Assembly: GCA_011388675.1 (NCBI GenBank)
Contig: DROW01000034.1
Coordinates: 1-38,918, forward strand
Source: Chloroflexota bacterium
GTDB taxonomy: Bacteria > Chloroflexota > Anaerolineae > B4-G1 > DUEL01
Direction of reading: 5' to 3'
Length of the DNA: 38,918 bases
Below are positions 1 through 9,054 of this stretch, in pieces. Every line of letters begins with the position of its first letter. Position 1 is the first letter of the stretch. The position numbers and the translations under genes are program-made. The notes beneath the pieces were generated by a model, which was not told the DNA's origin, did no database searches, and saw only the letters and a program-made list of their open reading frames with translations.

Positions 1-2
1 AA

Positions 3-677
3 CGGATGGCGGAGGACCTGGCCGACTACCTGCGGGAACTCGGGATCAAGGTCCACTACCTCCACAGCGAGATCGAGACCATCGAGCGGGTGGAGATCCT
101 GCGGGACCTGCGGCTGGGGGTGTACGACGTGGTGGTGGGGATCAACCTGCTGCGGGAGGGACTGGACCTGCCCGAGGTCAGTCTGGTGGCGATCCTGGAT
201 GCGGACAAGGAGGGGTTCCTCCGGTCGGAGACGGCGCTGATCCAGACCATCGGCCGGGCGGCCCGGCACGTCCACGGCACGGCGGTCCTCTACGCCGACC
301 GGATCACCGACTCGATGCGGCGGGCCATCGAGGAGACGGAACGGCGGCGACGCATCCAGATGAAGTACAACGAGGAGCACGGCATCGTCCCGACCACCGT
401 GGTCAAGGAGGTGCGCGACCTGACCGACCGGGTCCGCCGCCAGGCCGCTCCGACGGCCCCGCCGGACCTCACCCCGGCGCAGTTGCCTGTGGAGGAACTG
501 GACCGGCTGATCCGCGAACTGGAGCGGCAGATGAAGCGGGCCGCCGAGGACCTGGAGTTCGAGAAGGCGGCCCTCCTGCGGGATCAGATCTTCGAACTGC
601 GGGGGATCCTGGAGGTCAAGAAGGACACCGTCCGGCGAACTCCCCAACCGGTTCGCCCCGGCGGCTTGTCGGAATGA
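3..677 (+). CDS. uvrB: UvrABC system protein B, C-terminal part (5' end outside window)
   Basis: [44 protein letters not shown] helicase motifs V/VI and C-terminal UVR motif ([28 protein letters not shown]). Confidence 0.97.
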   Translation, partial: RMAEDLADYLRELGIKVHYLHSEIETIERVEILRDLRLGVYDVVVGINLLREGLDLPEVSLVAILDADKEGFLRSETALIQTIGRAARHVHGTAVLYADRITDSMRRAIEETERRRRIQMKYNEEHGIVPTTVVKEVRDLTDRVRRQAAPTAPPDLTPAQLPVEELDRLIRELERQMKRAAEDLEFEKAALLRDQIFELRGILEVKKDTVRRTPQPVRPGGLSE

Positions 678-679
678 AA

Positions 680-748
680 CCACAGAGGCAGAGAGGGCAC
701 AGAGTTTCTCCAAATATTTTCTTCTCCGTGTCCTCTGTGCCTCTGTGG
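680..748. repeat. Imperfect inverted repeat (25-bp arms, 3 mismatches) between convergent genes; terminator-like
   Basis: ccacagaggcagagagggcacagag ... ctccgtgtcctctgtgcctctgtgg; same family as 9016-9085. Confidence 0.85.
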
Positions 749-756
749 TGAAAATC

Positions 757-1188
757 TCACACCACCACCACCTCCACGCCGGTCTCCCGCCGCACCTCCT
801 CCGCGAGCCGGTTCACGTCCCCGACGTCGGCCGCCTCGTCCACCTCGTCCCCTGGCGCGCCGAGGACCAGCGTGCCGGCCCCCACCTCTTTCAGGTAGGC
901 CTTGATCGTCTCCCACACCGGTCCGGCGCGGACGACCGTCTTGGCCCGAACCCCCTGTTCCTGGGCGCGCGCCTGGGCGATGGAGAGGAGCGACCGCCCC
1001 AACCGCTTCAACTCGTCCTCCATCGCCGCCGCCAGCGCACCGTTGACCGGCCCGGCGAACGTGGGGTCCACGATGTACAGGAAGATCAGGTCGGCCCCCC
1101 GCTCCTTCGCCAGCGCGATCGCCCGCTCCTGAGTGCGTCGGCTGGCCTCCCCGCCGCGCGTGGCGCACACGATCGGTTTACGCTCCAT
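757..1188 (-). CDS. Universal stress protein (UspA) family
   Basis: 143 aa; PIVCATRGGEASRRTQERAIALAKERGADLIFLYIVD...TLVLGAP; UspA-like layout. Confidence 0.75.
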   Translation of the reverse strand: MERKPIVCATRGGEASRRTQERAIALAKERGADLIFLYIVDPTFAGPVNGALAAAMEDELKRLGRSLLSIAQARAQEQGVRAKTVVRAGPVWETIKAYLKEVGAGTLVLGAPGDEVDEAADVGDVNRLAEEVRRETGVEVVVV

Positions 1189-2779
1189 CCCTCTCCAACT
1201 CCCCGGCCCGCTCCCCGTGCAGGGCCGCCTGGATCATCTCCAGCGCTTCCAGGCGGCGGTCCACCTCTTCCGTCAATTCCTCGTACACCACCGTCGAGAT
1301 CAACCCCCGCCGCAGCGCGTCGCCCAACGCCCCTCGCTCCGCCTGCAGCGCCTCCCGTCGAGCCTGGATCAGCATCTCCCGCTCCAACTCGGCGTGCTCG
1401 CGGAACAGCCGATTCATCTCCTCGATCAACCTCTGCCGTGCCTGGCGGTAGTCCTCCCGCAGCCCGGCCCACATCTCGTCGGTCAGCAGCCCCTCTCGAT
1501 GCAACCGCTCCAGCCGCCGGAGGCCCGCCTGGGCGGCGAACAGCCGCCCCAGCCGCTTCTCCCGCGCCAATCGGTGCTGGGGCAGGGAGATCAGTCCCAA
1601 CTTCCGCAACAAGAAGTGGATGGTGGTGCCCTGTCCCAAGAGGGTGAACAGCATCACCCCGAAAGCCATCGCCTGAAGGGTTTCCCGCTCCGGCAGGGCC
1701 GCGGGAAGGCTCAGCGCCAGCGCCAGGCTGATCGCCCCCCGCAGCCCGCCCCAGAAGAGGACGTGCCGCCAGCGGAGCGGGATGTGGGGACGACTCCGAC
1801 CGGCGTGGGTCAGCCAGGAAAGGCCGTACACCACTGCCGCCCGACTGACCAGCACGGCCGCCACGGCCACACCGATGGGGGCCAGATTGGCCGCCAATTG
1901 GGCCAGGTCCACCGTCAACCCGATGAGGAGGAAGACCAGAGAGTTAGCCAGGAAGGCCAGGTACTCCCACAGGTTGAAGAGCATGATCTTGGTCGTGGGG
2001 GAGGCTCCGGCCAGACCGACGTTCCCGCAGACCAGCCCGGCCATCACCACCGCCAGCACCCCGCTGACGTGGAGTTGTTCGGCGGACAGATAGGCCCCGT
2101 AGGCGAGGAGGGTGGTCAACGTGGTCACCACCAGCCGGTCCTCCAGGCGGGCGATCAGTTGCGCCGTCAGCCACCCCAGGGCCGCGCCGATACCGATCCC
2201 GCCCAGCGCCACCGCCACGAAGTCGAAGAGGCCTTCCACCGGGCTGAAGTAGCCGGAGAGGGCCGCCGCCAGCGCGATGCGGAAGAGGACGATGGCCGTG
2301 CCGTCGTTGAAGAGACTTTCCCCCTCCAGCGCCACCGCCAACCGGCGAGAAACCCCCAGCGCGCGGAAGAGGGCAATCACCGCCACCGGATCCGTCGCAG
2401 CGATCAGCGCGCCGAAGACCGACGCCGCGCCCAGACCCATCCCCGTCCCCGCCGCCACGATCCCTCCGACGAGCAGCGTGGTCAGCGCGACGCCCGGCAC
2501 GGCCAACACCAGGATCGGCGTCAGGTTCTCCCGCAACAGGCTGAAGTCCAGGTGGAAGGCGGCCTCGAAGATCAGCGGCGGGACGAAGATCGCCAGGATG
2601 AGTTCCGGCGTCACCTCCACGTCCAACGGCCGCTGGACGGAGAGGAACAGCCCCACCAGTACCAGACTCACCGTGTAGGGAAAGCGGATCCGGCGGACGA
2701 CGATGGCGACCAACGTCGCCACCAACACCAGCAGGATGATCAACCCCTGTGCGTGCAGAAATCCCTCCATCTCCCCCAA
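1178..2779 (-). CDS. CPA1-type Na+(K+)/H+ antiporter with cytosolic C-terminal helical tail
   Basis: Multiple TM segments, GALIAATDPVAVIALFRALGVSRRLAVALEGESLFNDGTAIVLF motif; charged helical C-terminus. Confidence 0.92.
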   Translation of the reverse strand: MGEMEGFLHAQGLIILLVLVATLVAIVVRRIRFPYTVSLVLVGLFLSVQRPLDVEVTPELILAIFVPPLIFEAAFHLDFSLLRENLTPILVLAVPGVALTTLLVGGIVAAGTGMGLGAASVFGALIAATDPVAVIALFRALGVSRRLAVALEGESLFNDGTAIVLFRIALAAALSGYFSPVEGLFDFVAVALGGIGIGAALGWLTAQLIARLEDRLVVTTLTTLLAYGAYLSAEQLHVSGVLAVVMAGLVCGNVGLAGASPTTKIMLFNLWEYLAFLANSLVFLLIGLTVDLAQLAANLAPIGVAVAAVLVSRAAVVYGLSWLTHAGRSRPHIPLRWRHVLFWGGLRGAISLALALSLPAALPERETLQAMAFGVMLFTLLGQGTTIHFLLRKLGLISLPQHRLAREKRLGRLFAAQAGLRRLERLHREGLLTDEMWAGLREDYRQARQRLIEEMNRLFREHAELEREMLIQARREALQAERGALGDALRRGLISTVVYEELTEEVDRRLEALEMIQAALHGERAGELERDGA

Positions 2780-2810
2780 TCACCCAGTCACCCAGTCACC
2801 TAGTCACCCA
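2780..2810. repeat. Octanucleotide tandem repeat (tcacccag)x3.9
   Basis: tcacccag tcacccag tcacctag tcaccca; overlaps mutS2 stop codon. Confidence 0.85.
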
Positions 2811-5160
2811 ACACCACCACCGTCACTCCTTCTCCTCCCTCCCCCTCCTCCCCGGCCCGGAACGTCTCCACGTGGGGATGGCCGCGCAGGAACTCCCGCA
2901 CTGCCCGGCGGAGCGCACCGGTCCCCTTCCCGTGCACGATCTCCACGCGGGTGAGGCCCGCCAGCGAGGCCGTGTCCAGGTACCGGTCCAGCCGCTCCAG
3001 CGCCTCCTCCACGGTGCACCCCCGCAGGTCGAGGCGGGTCTGGACAGGGGGCGGGCGGTAGGAGGGCAGGGTAGGCTCCGGCCTGGGGGGAGCAACCCCG
3101 CGCAGTTCCACCTGCTCCGGCGCGACCTGCACCCGGGCCGGCCCGACCTGCACCTCCACCGTCTCCCCCAGCGCCAGCACCTCCCCCTCCGCCCCCAACG
3201 GCTTCACCCAGACCCGGTCGCCCACCCGCACCGGGCGGGACGGAGGGGAGGGGAGCACCATCGGCTCCGGTTCGACCTCCAGTTCCTCCTCGATCCGCTC
3301 CTCCAGCGCCTCCACCGCCTCCTCGACGGCTGCCACCTCCGCCAGCGGCTCGGCCGCCGCCCGCAGCCGCCTGCGGAGGGCGCGGATCTCCTCCCGCAGC
3401 GCTTCCAGTTCGGCCTCCGCCTCCTCCCGCGCGGCCCGCAGCACCTCCGCTCGCTCCTCCTCGATGCGGGCCAGCCGCTGCCGCAGTTCCTTCGCCAGTT
3501 GCTCCGCCTCCCGCCGGGCGGCGTGGGCTGCGTCCCGCTCCCGAACCGCCTGGAGCCGCAACCGGTGGATGTCCGTCAGCAGCGCCTCCGTCTGCCGGTC
3601 CTCCCGGGAGACCAGCGACTCGGCGGCGCGGACGATCTCCTCGTCCAGCCCCAGCCGCCGGGCGATGGCGAAGGCGTTCGACCGCCCCGGCAGGCCGATG
3701 GTCAGGTGGTAGGTGGGGCGCAGCGTCTCGGGGTCGAACTCGACGCAGGCGTTCTGCACCCCCTCCGTCATCTGGGCGTAGGCCTTCAACTCCGGGTAGT
3801 GAGTGGCGACCAACGTGGTCGCCCCACTGCGGCGGAAGGTCTCCAGGAGCGCTCGCGCCAGCGCGGAGCCCTCCGCCGGGTCGGTCCCGGCTCCCAGTTC
3901 GTCCAGAAGGACCAGCGAGCGGTCGTCGGCTTTGTCGATGAAGGAGAGGATGTTGGTCAGGTGGGCGGAGAAGGTGGAGAGGGATTGCTCGATGGATTGC
4001 TCGTCCCCGATGTCGGCGTAGACGGCGGCGAAGGGGGAGAGGGCGGAACCGGGGGCGACGGGGATGTGCAGCCCCGCCTGCGCCATCAGGGTCAGCAGCC
4101 CTACCGTCTTCAGCGTGACCGTCTTGCCGCCGGTGTTCGGGCCGGTGATGACCAAGACGTGGGGCTCGTCGTCCAGCACCACGTCGATGGGGACCACCGT
4201 CTCGGGGTCGAGCAGGGGGTGGCGGGCCTGCACCAGACGGAGGGTGGCCCGCGCGCCCGGCGGCCCCTCCCGGAAGGGGACCAATTCCGGCGCAGCGGCT
4301 TCCAGGTCCTCTGCGTACAGCGCTTTGGCGAAGGCTAGGTCCAGGTCGGCCAGCGCATCCACCGTCGCCTCGATCTCCTCCCCGCAGGCGGCCACCTGGG
4401 CCGAGAGGCGGGCGAGGATGCGCTGGACCTCCTGCTCCTCCTCAATTTGCAGTTCCCGCCAGGCGTTGTTCAACTCGACGGCGCTGAGGGGCTCGATGAA
4501 GAGGGTAGCGCCGGAGGCGGAGACGTCGTGGACGATGCCCGGGATACGGCCCTTGAAGTCGGCCTTGAGGGGGACGACGTACCGGCCGGCCCGCAGGGTA
4601 ACGAGGGGCTCCTGAAGGAACGGCTGGTTTTCCGGCGAAGACACGAGCCGCTCCAGGTGGCGCAACACCCGCTCGTGGGCCCCTTTCAGATCTCGCCGGA
4701 TGCGTTGCAGCGCGTCCGTCGCCGTATCCCGGACCTCCCCCCGCTCGTCCAGACAGCGACCGATGGCCTCGATCAGGTCCGGACAGAACGCGATCCGGCC
4801 GGCGATGGCCGCCAGGCGGGGGAACTGGGGCCGGAGCCGGGTGAGCGAGTTGTGGAGCGTGCGGGCCGCCACCAGCGTCTGACGGACGTCCAAAAGTTCG
4901 GCCGGGGTCAGCGTCACCCCGTGCCGTGCCGCGTCCACCAACGGACGGACGTCCCGCGCCCCGCCCAGACTGGTCTGCGGTCGGCTCTCCAGCAAAGCCC
5001 GTGCCTCGGTGGTGACCTCCAACCGGGCGCGGATCTCCCCTGGATCGGTGCTTGGGGTGAGGCTCCGGGCCTTCTCCGCCCCCGCGGAGAACGAAGTGTA
5101 GGAGGCCAACCGCTCTAAGATCTTGGGAAGTTCGAGGGTCTGCCAGTGCTTCGGGTCCAT
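2800..5160 (-). CDS. mutS2: Endonuclease MutS2 with C-terminal Smr domain
   Basis: Walker A ITGPNTGGKTVTLKTVGL, LVLLDELGAGTDPAEGSALA, Smr domain LDLRGCTVEEALERLDRYLD...HGKGTGALR; start at MDPKHWQTLELPKIL. Confidence 0.95.
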   Translation of the reverse strand: MDPKHWQTLELPKILERLASYTSFSAGAEKARSLTPSTDPGEIRARLEVTTEARALLESRPQTSLGGARDVRPLVDAARHGVTLTPAELLDVRQTLVAARTLHNSLTRLRPQFPRLAAIAGRIAFCPDLIEAIGRCLDERGEVRDTATDALQRIRRDLKGAHERVLRHLERLVSSPENQPFLQEPLVTLRAGRYVVPLKADFKGRIPGIVHDVSASGATLFIEPLSAVELNNAWRELQIEEEQEVQRILARLSAQVAACGEEIEATVDALADLDLAFAKALYAEDLEAAAPELVPFREGPPGARATLRLVQARHPLLDPETVVPIDVVLDDEPHVLVITGPNTGGKTVTLKTVGLLTLMAQAGLHIPVAPGSALSPFAAVYADIGDEQSIEQSLSTFSAHLTNILSFIDKADDRSLVLLDELGAGTDPAEGSALARALLETFRRSGATTLVATHYPELKAYAQMTEGVQNACVEFDPETLRPTYHLTIGLPGRSNAFAIARRLGLDEEIVRAAESLVSREDRQTEALLTDIHRLRLQAVRERDAAHAARREAEQLAKELRQRLARIEEERAEVLRAAREEAEAELEALREEIRALRRRLRAAAEPLAEVAAVEEAVEALEERIEEELEVEPEPMVLPSPPSRPVRVGDRVWVKPLGAEGEVLALGETVEVQVGPARVQVAPEQVELRGVAPPRPEPTLPSYRPPPVQTRLDLRGCTVEEALERLDRYLDTASLAGLTRVEIVHGKGTGALRRAVREFLRGHPHVETFRAGEEGEGGEGVTVVVLGD

Positions 5161-5705
5161 CAGCGTAACAGGTAGCCCAGCAGCGGGGGCGTCCGAGGGA
5201 ACCAGAGCGTGTGGGCGGTCAGGTACCCCTCCCAAAAGGTCGCCAGATAGGGGCGCAGCATAGCATCCCGATAGGCGCGGATCAGCGCCCGACGGGCCCG
5301 GGGGGCGATCTCCCCCCACGACCGATGAGCAGAGTAGCCGACGAGGGTGAGGAGCAGACTGACAATGATCAGCCCATTGAGGAGGCCAACCAGGAAGCCG
5401 AGGATGTTATCCAGTGCCTTCAGTTTCGGCAACCGCGTTACCGGAAAACTGCGCCGCAGGAGCACCTCCAGCGCGATGGTGAAGAAGAGAAACATAACGA
5501 AAAACGCGATGCCGTCCGCCAGGGTGGGTGCTCGCTCCTGCACCCAGGCGAGGGCCAGCGCACCGTAGGGGTAGACGTTCCCCACAACGGCGGTGACGAT
5601 GAAAAGGACCGCCAGGCTCATCAACTGGCGGATCAGACCCTGCACCAACGCCGCGATACAGACGACCGCGAAGATCAGGATGAGGAAAATATCCAGCCCT
5701 GTCAT
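5160..5705 (-). CDS. CvpA family membrane protein
   Basis: 181 aa, N-terminal TM segments, LKALDNILGFLVGLLNGLIIVSLLL typical of CvpA/colicin V production family. Confidence 0.75.
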   Translation of the reverse strand: MTGLDIFLILIFAVVCIAALVQGLIRQLMSLAVLFIVTAVVGNVYPYGALALAWVQERAPTLADGIAFFVMFLFFTIALEVLLRRSFPVTRLPKLKALDNILGFLVGLLNGLIIVSLLLTLVGYSAHRSWGEIAPRARRALIRAYRDAMLRPYLATFWEGYLTAHTLWFPRTPPLLGYLLR

Positions 5706-5760
5706 CGATCGCTCTCCTGGGTAGATTCAGCCCATTCGCCTCCCCCCGTCGGGCCAGATT

Positions 5761-5788
5761 ACTATACCACAGACACAAAATTGGACAA
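5761..5788 (-). promoter_or_regulatory. Sigma70-like promoter for cvpA-mutS2 cluster
   Basis: Minus strand TTGTCC - 16 nt - TATAGT, ~55 nt upstream of cvpA ATG. Confidence 0.65.
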
Positions 5789-5798
5789 GGGAACGCCT

Positions 5799-5882
5799 TC
5801 ACGCATCACGTCTCACGTATCACGCCTCACGCCTCACGCATCACGCATCACGCATCACGCCTCACGCCTCACGTATCACGAA
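5799..5882. repeat. Heptanucleotide tandem array, 12 units of TCACGNN
   Basis: tcacgca/tcacgtc/tcacgta/tcacgcc units read directly, located between divergent promoters. Confidence 0.92.
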
Positions 5883-5916
5883 TGCAGACATCCGCTACTC
5901 GTGCCCATCCCCGGCC

Positions 5917-5945
5917 TGGACATTCGGCCCGTTCCCCGTTATAAT
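5917..5945 (+). promoter_or_regulatory. Sigma70-like promoter, probably leaderless, for PBP gene
   Basis: TGGACA - 17 nt - TATAAT; GTG start 7 nt downstream of the -10 box. Confidence 0.7.
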
Positions 5946-5952
5946 CCCCAGC

Positions 5953-8109
5953 GTGAGGAAGGCGCTGATCACCGGCCTTGTGTTGATGATCCTGGCGGGC
6001 GGCTGCCGAACCGCGTCCGTCAGCCCTACACCGACACCGATCCCACCGACCTCCACCACCCCTCCCATCCCCCACCTCCCGGAAGCCACCGCCGCCGCTT
6101 TCCTCGACGCCTGGGAGCGGGGGGACTACGAAACGATGTACGGCTTGCTCTCCCCCCCCAGCCGCACCGCCGTCGACTTGGACACCTTCGTCCACCGCTA
6201 CCAGGCCGCCCTGCAGACGGCGACCGTCCTCACCCTCACGACCGACCTCCAAGCCGTCCTCCAGGAAGGAACCCACGCCCAGGCGACCTATCAGATCACC
6301 TGGGAAACCGGCTTGGTCGGCACATTGATCACCGAGACGGTGATGCCCCTCTCCCTCTACGGCGACCGCTGGGGCGTCGAATGGTCGGGCAACCTGATCT
6401 GGCCGGGGCTGGGGGACAACAACTACTTCTATATGGAATATCAGATCCCCGCCCGGGCCAACATCTACGATCGCAACGGGCTGGCCCTGGCGACCAAAGG
6501 GACCATCGTCACCGTCGGCGTGGTGCCGGGGGAGATCCAGGACGAAGCGGAGGTCGTCTCCGCGCTGACCGTGCTGACCGGCCTGCCGTCGGAGGAGGTA
6601 CGTAGCCGATACGCCGGTCGTCCGGCCGACTGGTGGACCCCCATCGCCGACATCCCCGTCCAGACCACCGTGCAGCACGCCGACCTGCTCGACATCCCCG
6701 GCATCGAAGCACGGCAGAAGGAGGGACGCACCTATTGGGACGGCGGCGTCGCCCCTCACATCGTCGGCTGGGTAGCCCCCATCCCCGCAGAAGAACTGAA
6801 AGCCTACCGCGCCCAGGGGTATCGCGGGGACGAGTGGGTGGGTGTGGCCGGGCTGGAGAAGTGGGGAGAACCCTATCTGGCCGGACGGCACGGCGGCACC
6901 CTCTACCTGATGGACCCGACCGGGCAGGTCATTTCCATCGTCGCCCACCGCGACGCCGTCCCCAGCCGGCCCATCCACACCACCATCGACCGAAACCTGC
7001 AGGAAAAGGTCCAGCAGATCCTGGGGGACCGGCGAGGGGCCATCGTGGTGATGGACGTGCACACCGGGGCGATCTTGGCGATGGCCAGCGGTCCCTCCTT
7101 CGACCCCAACGCCTTCGTCGGCCCGGGCAGCGAGCCGGAGCGGATCGCCATCCTCACCGATCCCGACCGCCCGCTGCTGAACCGGGCCACCCAGGGGGGC
7201 TACCCCTGCGGCTCCGTCTTCAAGATCGTGACGATGGCGGCTGCACTGGAGGCCGGGGGAATGACCCCCACGACCTCCTTCTACTGCCCCGGCTACTGGG
7301 AGGGACTGGGGCCGGCCTACCGGAAGACCTGCTGGAAGGCCGACGGCCACGGCAACATCACCCTGAAGGATGCTCTCACCGCCTCCTGCGACGTCACTTT
7401 CTACGAGGTGGGGCTGAGGCTGGACACCACCGACCCGAACATCCTCCCCACCTTCGGCCGGGCGTTCGGCCTCGGCGTGCCGACGGGGCTGCAGGAGATC
7501 CCCGAGTTCCCCGGCCTGATGCCGGACCCTGAGTGGAAGCAGGCGACGTATGGGGAAGGCTGGTGGCCTGGGGACGGCGTCAATCTGGCGATCGGGCAGG
7601 GGTATCTGCTGGTGACCCCGCTGCAGGTGGCGCGGATGATGGCTGCCGTCGCCAACGGCGGCACCCTCTACCGGCCCTACGTCGTGGCCCGGATCGGGGC
7701 GGGCGGTGAGGAGGCCCCGGAGGTCGTCTTCCAGCCGGAGGCGACGGGGAACCTCCCCATCTCGCCGGAACACCTCCAGGTCATCCAAGAAGCCCTGGCC
7801 GGAGTGACCACCTCCCCGATCGGCACAGCGACCCACCGGTTCGTGGGGATGAGCATCCCGGTGGCGGGGAAGACGGGCACGGCGCAGGCTCCAGGGGCGG
7901 AATCCCTCCCCCACTCCTGGTTCGCCGCCTACGCCCCGGCGGACGACCCGGAGATCGCCGTCGTGGTTATGGTAGAGAACGCTGGGGAGGGCTCCACCGT
8001 CGCCGCGCCGATGGTCCGGCAGGTGGTGGAGGCCTACTACGGCCTCCCCCTCACACCGCTACCACCGGAGGCCCAACCGACCCCCACGCCGATGCCCGTC
8101 GGGCCGTAA
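5953..8109 (+). CDS. Class B penicillin-binding protein with lipobox and NTF2/MecA_N-like N-terminal domain
   Basis: Lipobox LAGGC; AAAFLDAWERGDYETMYGLLSPPSR; transpeptidase motifs GSVFK, SCD, KTG (AGKTGTAQ). Confidence 0.9.
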   Translation: MRKALITGLVLMILAGGCRTASVSPTPTPIPPTSTTPPIPHLPEATAAAFLDAWERGDYETMYGLLSPPSRTAVDLDTFVHRYQAALQTATVLTLTTDLQAVLQEGTHAQATYQITWETGLVGTLITETVMPLSLYGDRWGVEWSGNLIWPGLGDNNYFYMEYQIPARANIYDRNGLALATKGTIVTVGVVPGEIQDEAEVVSALTVLTGLPSEEVRSRYAGRPADWWTPIADIPVQTTVQHADLLDIPGIEARQKEGRTYWDGGVAPHIVGWVAPIPAEELKAYRAQGYRGDEWVGVAGLEKWGEPYLAGRHGGTLYLMDPTGQVISIVAHRDAVPSRPIHTTIDRNLQEKVQQILGDRRGAIVVMDVHTGAILAMASGPSFDPNAFVGPGSEPERIAILTDPDRPLLNRATQGGYPCGSVFKIVTMAAALEAGGMTPTTSFYCPGYWEGLGPAYRKTCWKADGHGNITLKDALTASCDVTFYEVGLRLDTTDPNILPTFGRAFGLGVPTGLQEIPEFPGLMPDPEWKQATYGEGWWPGDGVNLAIGQGYLLVTPLQVARMMAAVANGGTLYRPYVVARIGAGGEEAPEVVFQPEATGNLPISPEHLQVIQEALAGVTTSPIGTATHRFVGMSIPVAGKTGTAQAPGAESLPHSWFAAYAPADDPEIAVVVMVENAGEGSTVAAPMVRQVVEAYYGLPLTPLPPEAQPTPTPMPVGP

Positions 8110-8136
8110 TCGACCAAGGAGAAAAGCCACAAACCG

Positions 8137-9054
8137 ATGAACCCGGGAATCTGGTACGCCATCGGCGCCTACGGCCTGTGGGGACTGCTGCCCGTCTACT
8201 GGAAATGGCTTCAGCACGTCCCCGCCGTGCAACTGATGAGCCACCGGGTCGTCTGGTCGTTCGCCTTCCTGTGCGCTTTCCTCGCGCTGACCGGGCGCTG
8301 GTCCCGCTTCCGGGCCGCCATCGGCGACCGGCGCGTCCTGCGCGTCCACCTGATCACAGCCGCACTGATCGGAATCAACTGGCTGATCTACGTCTGGGCG
8401 GTCAACGCCGGGTTCATCGTGGAGACCAGCCTGGGCTACTTCATCAACCCCCTGCTGAGCGTCGCTCTGGGTGTCGTTTTCCTGCGCGAACGACTGCGGC
8501 CCCTGCAGTGGGCAGCCGTGGGCGTCGCGGCCGTGGGGGTGCTCTACCTCACGTTCATCTACGGCGCATTCCCGTGGATCGCCCTCACCCTGGCGCTGGC
8601 CTTCGGCTTCTACGGGCTGGTGAAGAAGACCGCCCCCTTGGGGTCCCTCTACGGCCTGACGCTGGAGACGGGTATCCTGCTTCCGCTCACCCTGGCCTAC
8701 CTCTTCCTCTCCGAAGCGCGGGGGAAGGGAGTGTTCCTCCACACCGGCCTCCTTACCGACCTGTTGCTGGTGGGAGCGGGACCGGTGACAGCGGTGCCGC
8801 TCTTACTCTTCGCGGCAGCGGCCCAGCGCATCCCCCTTTCCCTCGTCGGCATCCTCCAGTACATCGCGCCGACGCTCCAGTTCCTCCTGGGGGTGTTGGT
8901 CTACCACGAGCCCTTCCCACCCGCTCGGTTCATCGGCTTCAGCCTCGTCTGGGCCGCCCTCGCCATCCTGGCACTGGACGCGGGATTGACCCGCCGAGCA
9001 CGGATCCTTGGGGAACCACAGAGACACAGAGGACACGGAGAGCCTCAAAATTAG
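8137..9054 (+). CDS. rarD: EamA/RarD family transporter
   Basis: GIWYAIGAYGLWGLLPVYWKWLQHVPAVQLMSHRVVWSF and 10-TM pattern typical of RarD. Confidence 0.9.
   Translation: MNPGIWYAIGAYGLWGLLPVYWKWLQHVPAVQLMSHRVVWSFAFLCAFLALTGRWSRFRAAIGDRRVLRVHLITAALIGINWLIYVWAVNAGFIVETSLGYFINPLLSVALGVVFLRERLRPLQWAAVGVAAVGVLYLTFIYGAFPWIALTLALAFGFYGLVKKTAPLGSLYGLTLETGILLPLTLAYLFLSEARGKGVFLHTGLLTDLLLVGAGPVTAVPLLLFAAAAQRIPLSLVGILQYIAPTLQFLLGVLVYHEPFPPARFIGFSLVWAALAILALDAGLTRRARILGEPQRHRGHGEPQN

Noticed and set aside
1178-1188. 11-bp overlap of antiporter end and uspA start, and several 4-bp ATGA-type overlaps in the r-protein operon
   Set aside because: Common translational coupling geometry; no further signal.
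1133-2803. 556-aa plus-strand ORF opposite the antiporter
   Set aside because: Low-complexity Arg/Gln/Pro/His translation on the antisense of a clear transporter; GC-rich codon shadow.
2749-4338. 529-aa plus-strand ORF opposite mutS2
   Set aside because: Antisense shadow of a conserved gene; no recognisable motif.
5799-5882. Considered as a CRISPR array
   Set aside because: Seven-base units with no spacers; simple tandem repeat.
5211-6605. 464-aa plus-strand ORF running through the heptamer array
   Set aside because: Includes translated repeat ([12 protein letters not shown]); overlaps cvpA antisense and the true PBP in another frame.
7390-7398. SCD instead of SxN motif in the PBP as catalytic anomaly
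   Set aside because: SxD is known in functional PBP2-type class B enzymes.
5869-7914. 681-aa minus-strand ORF opposite the PBP gene
   Set aside because: Gly/Asp/Arg-rich antisense translation of a well-supported PBP with all active-site motifs.
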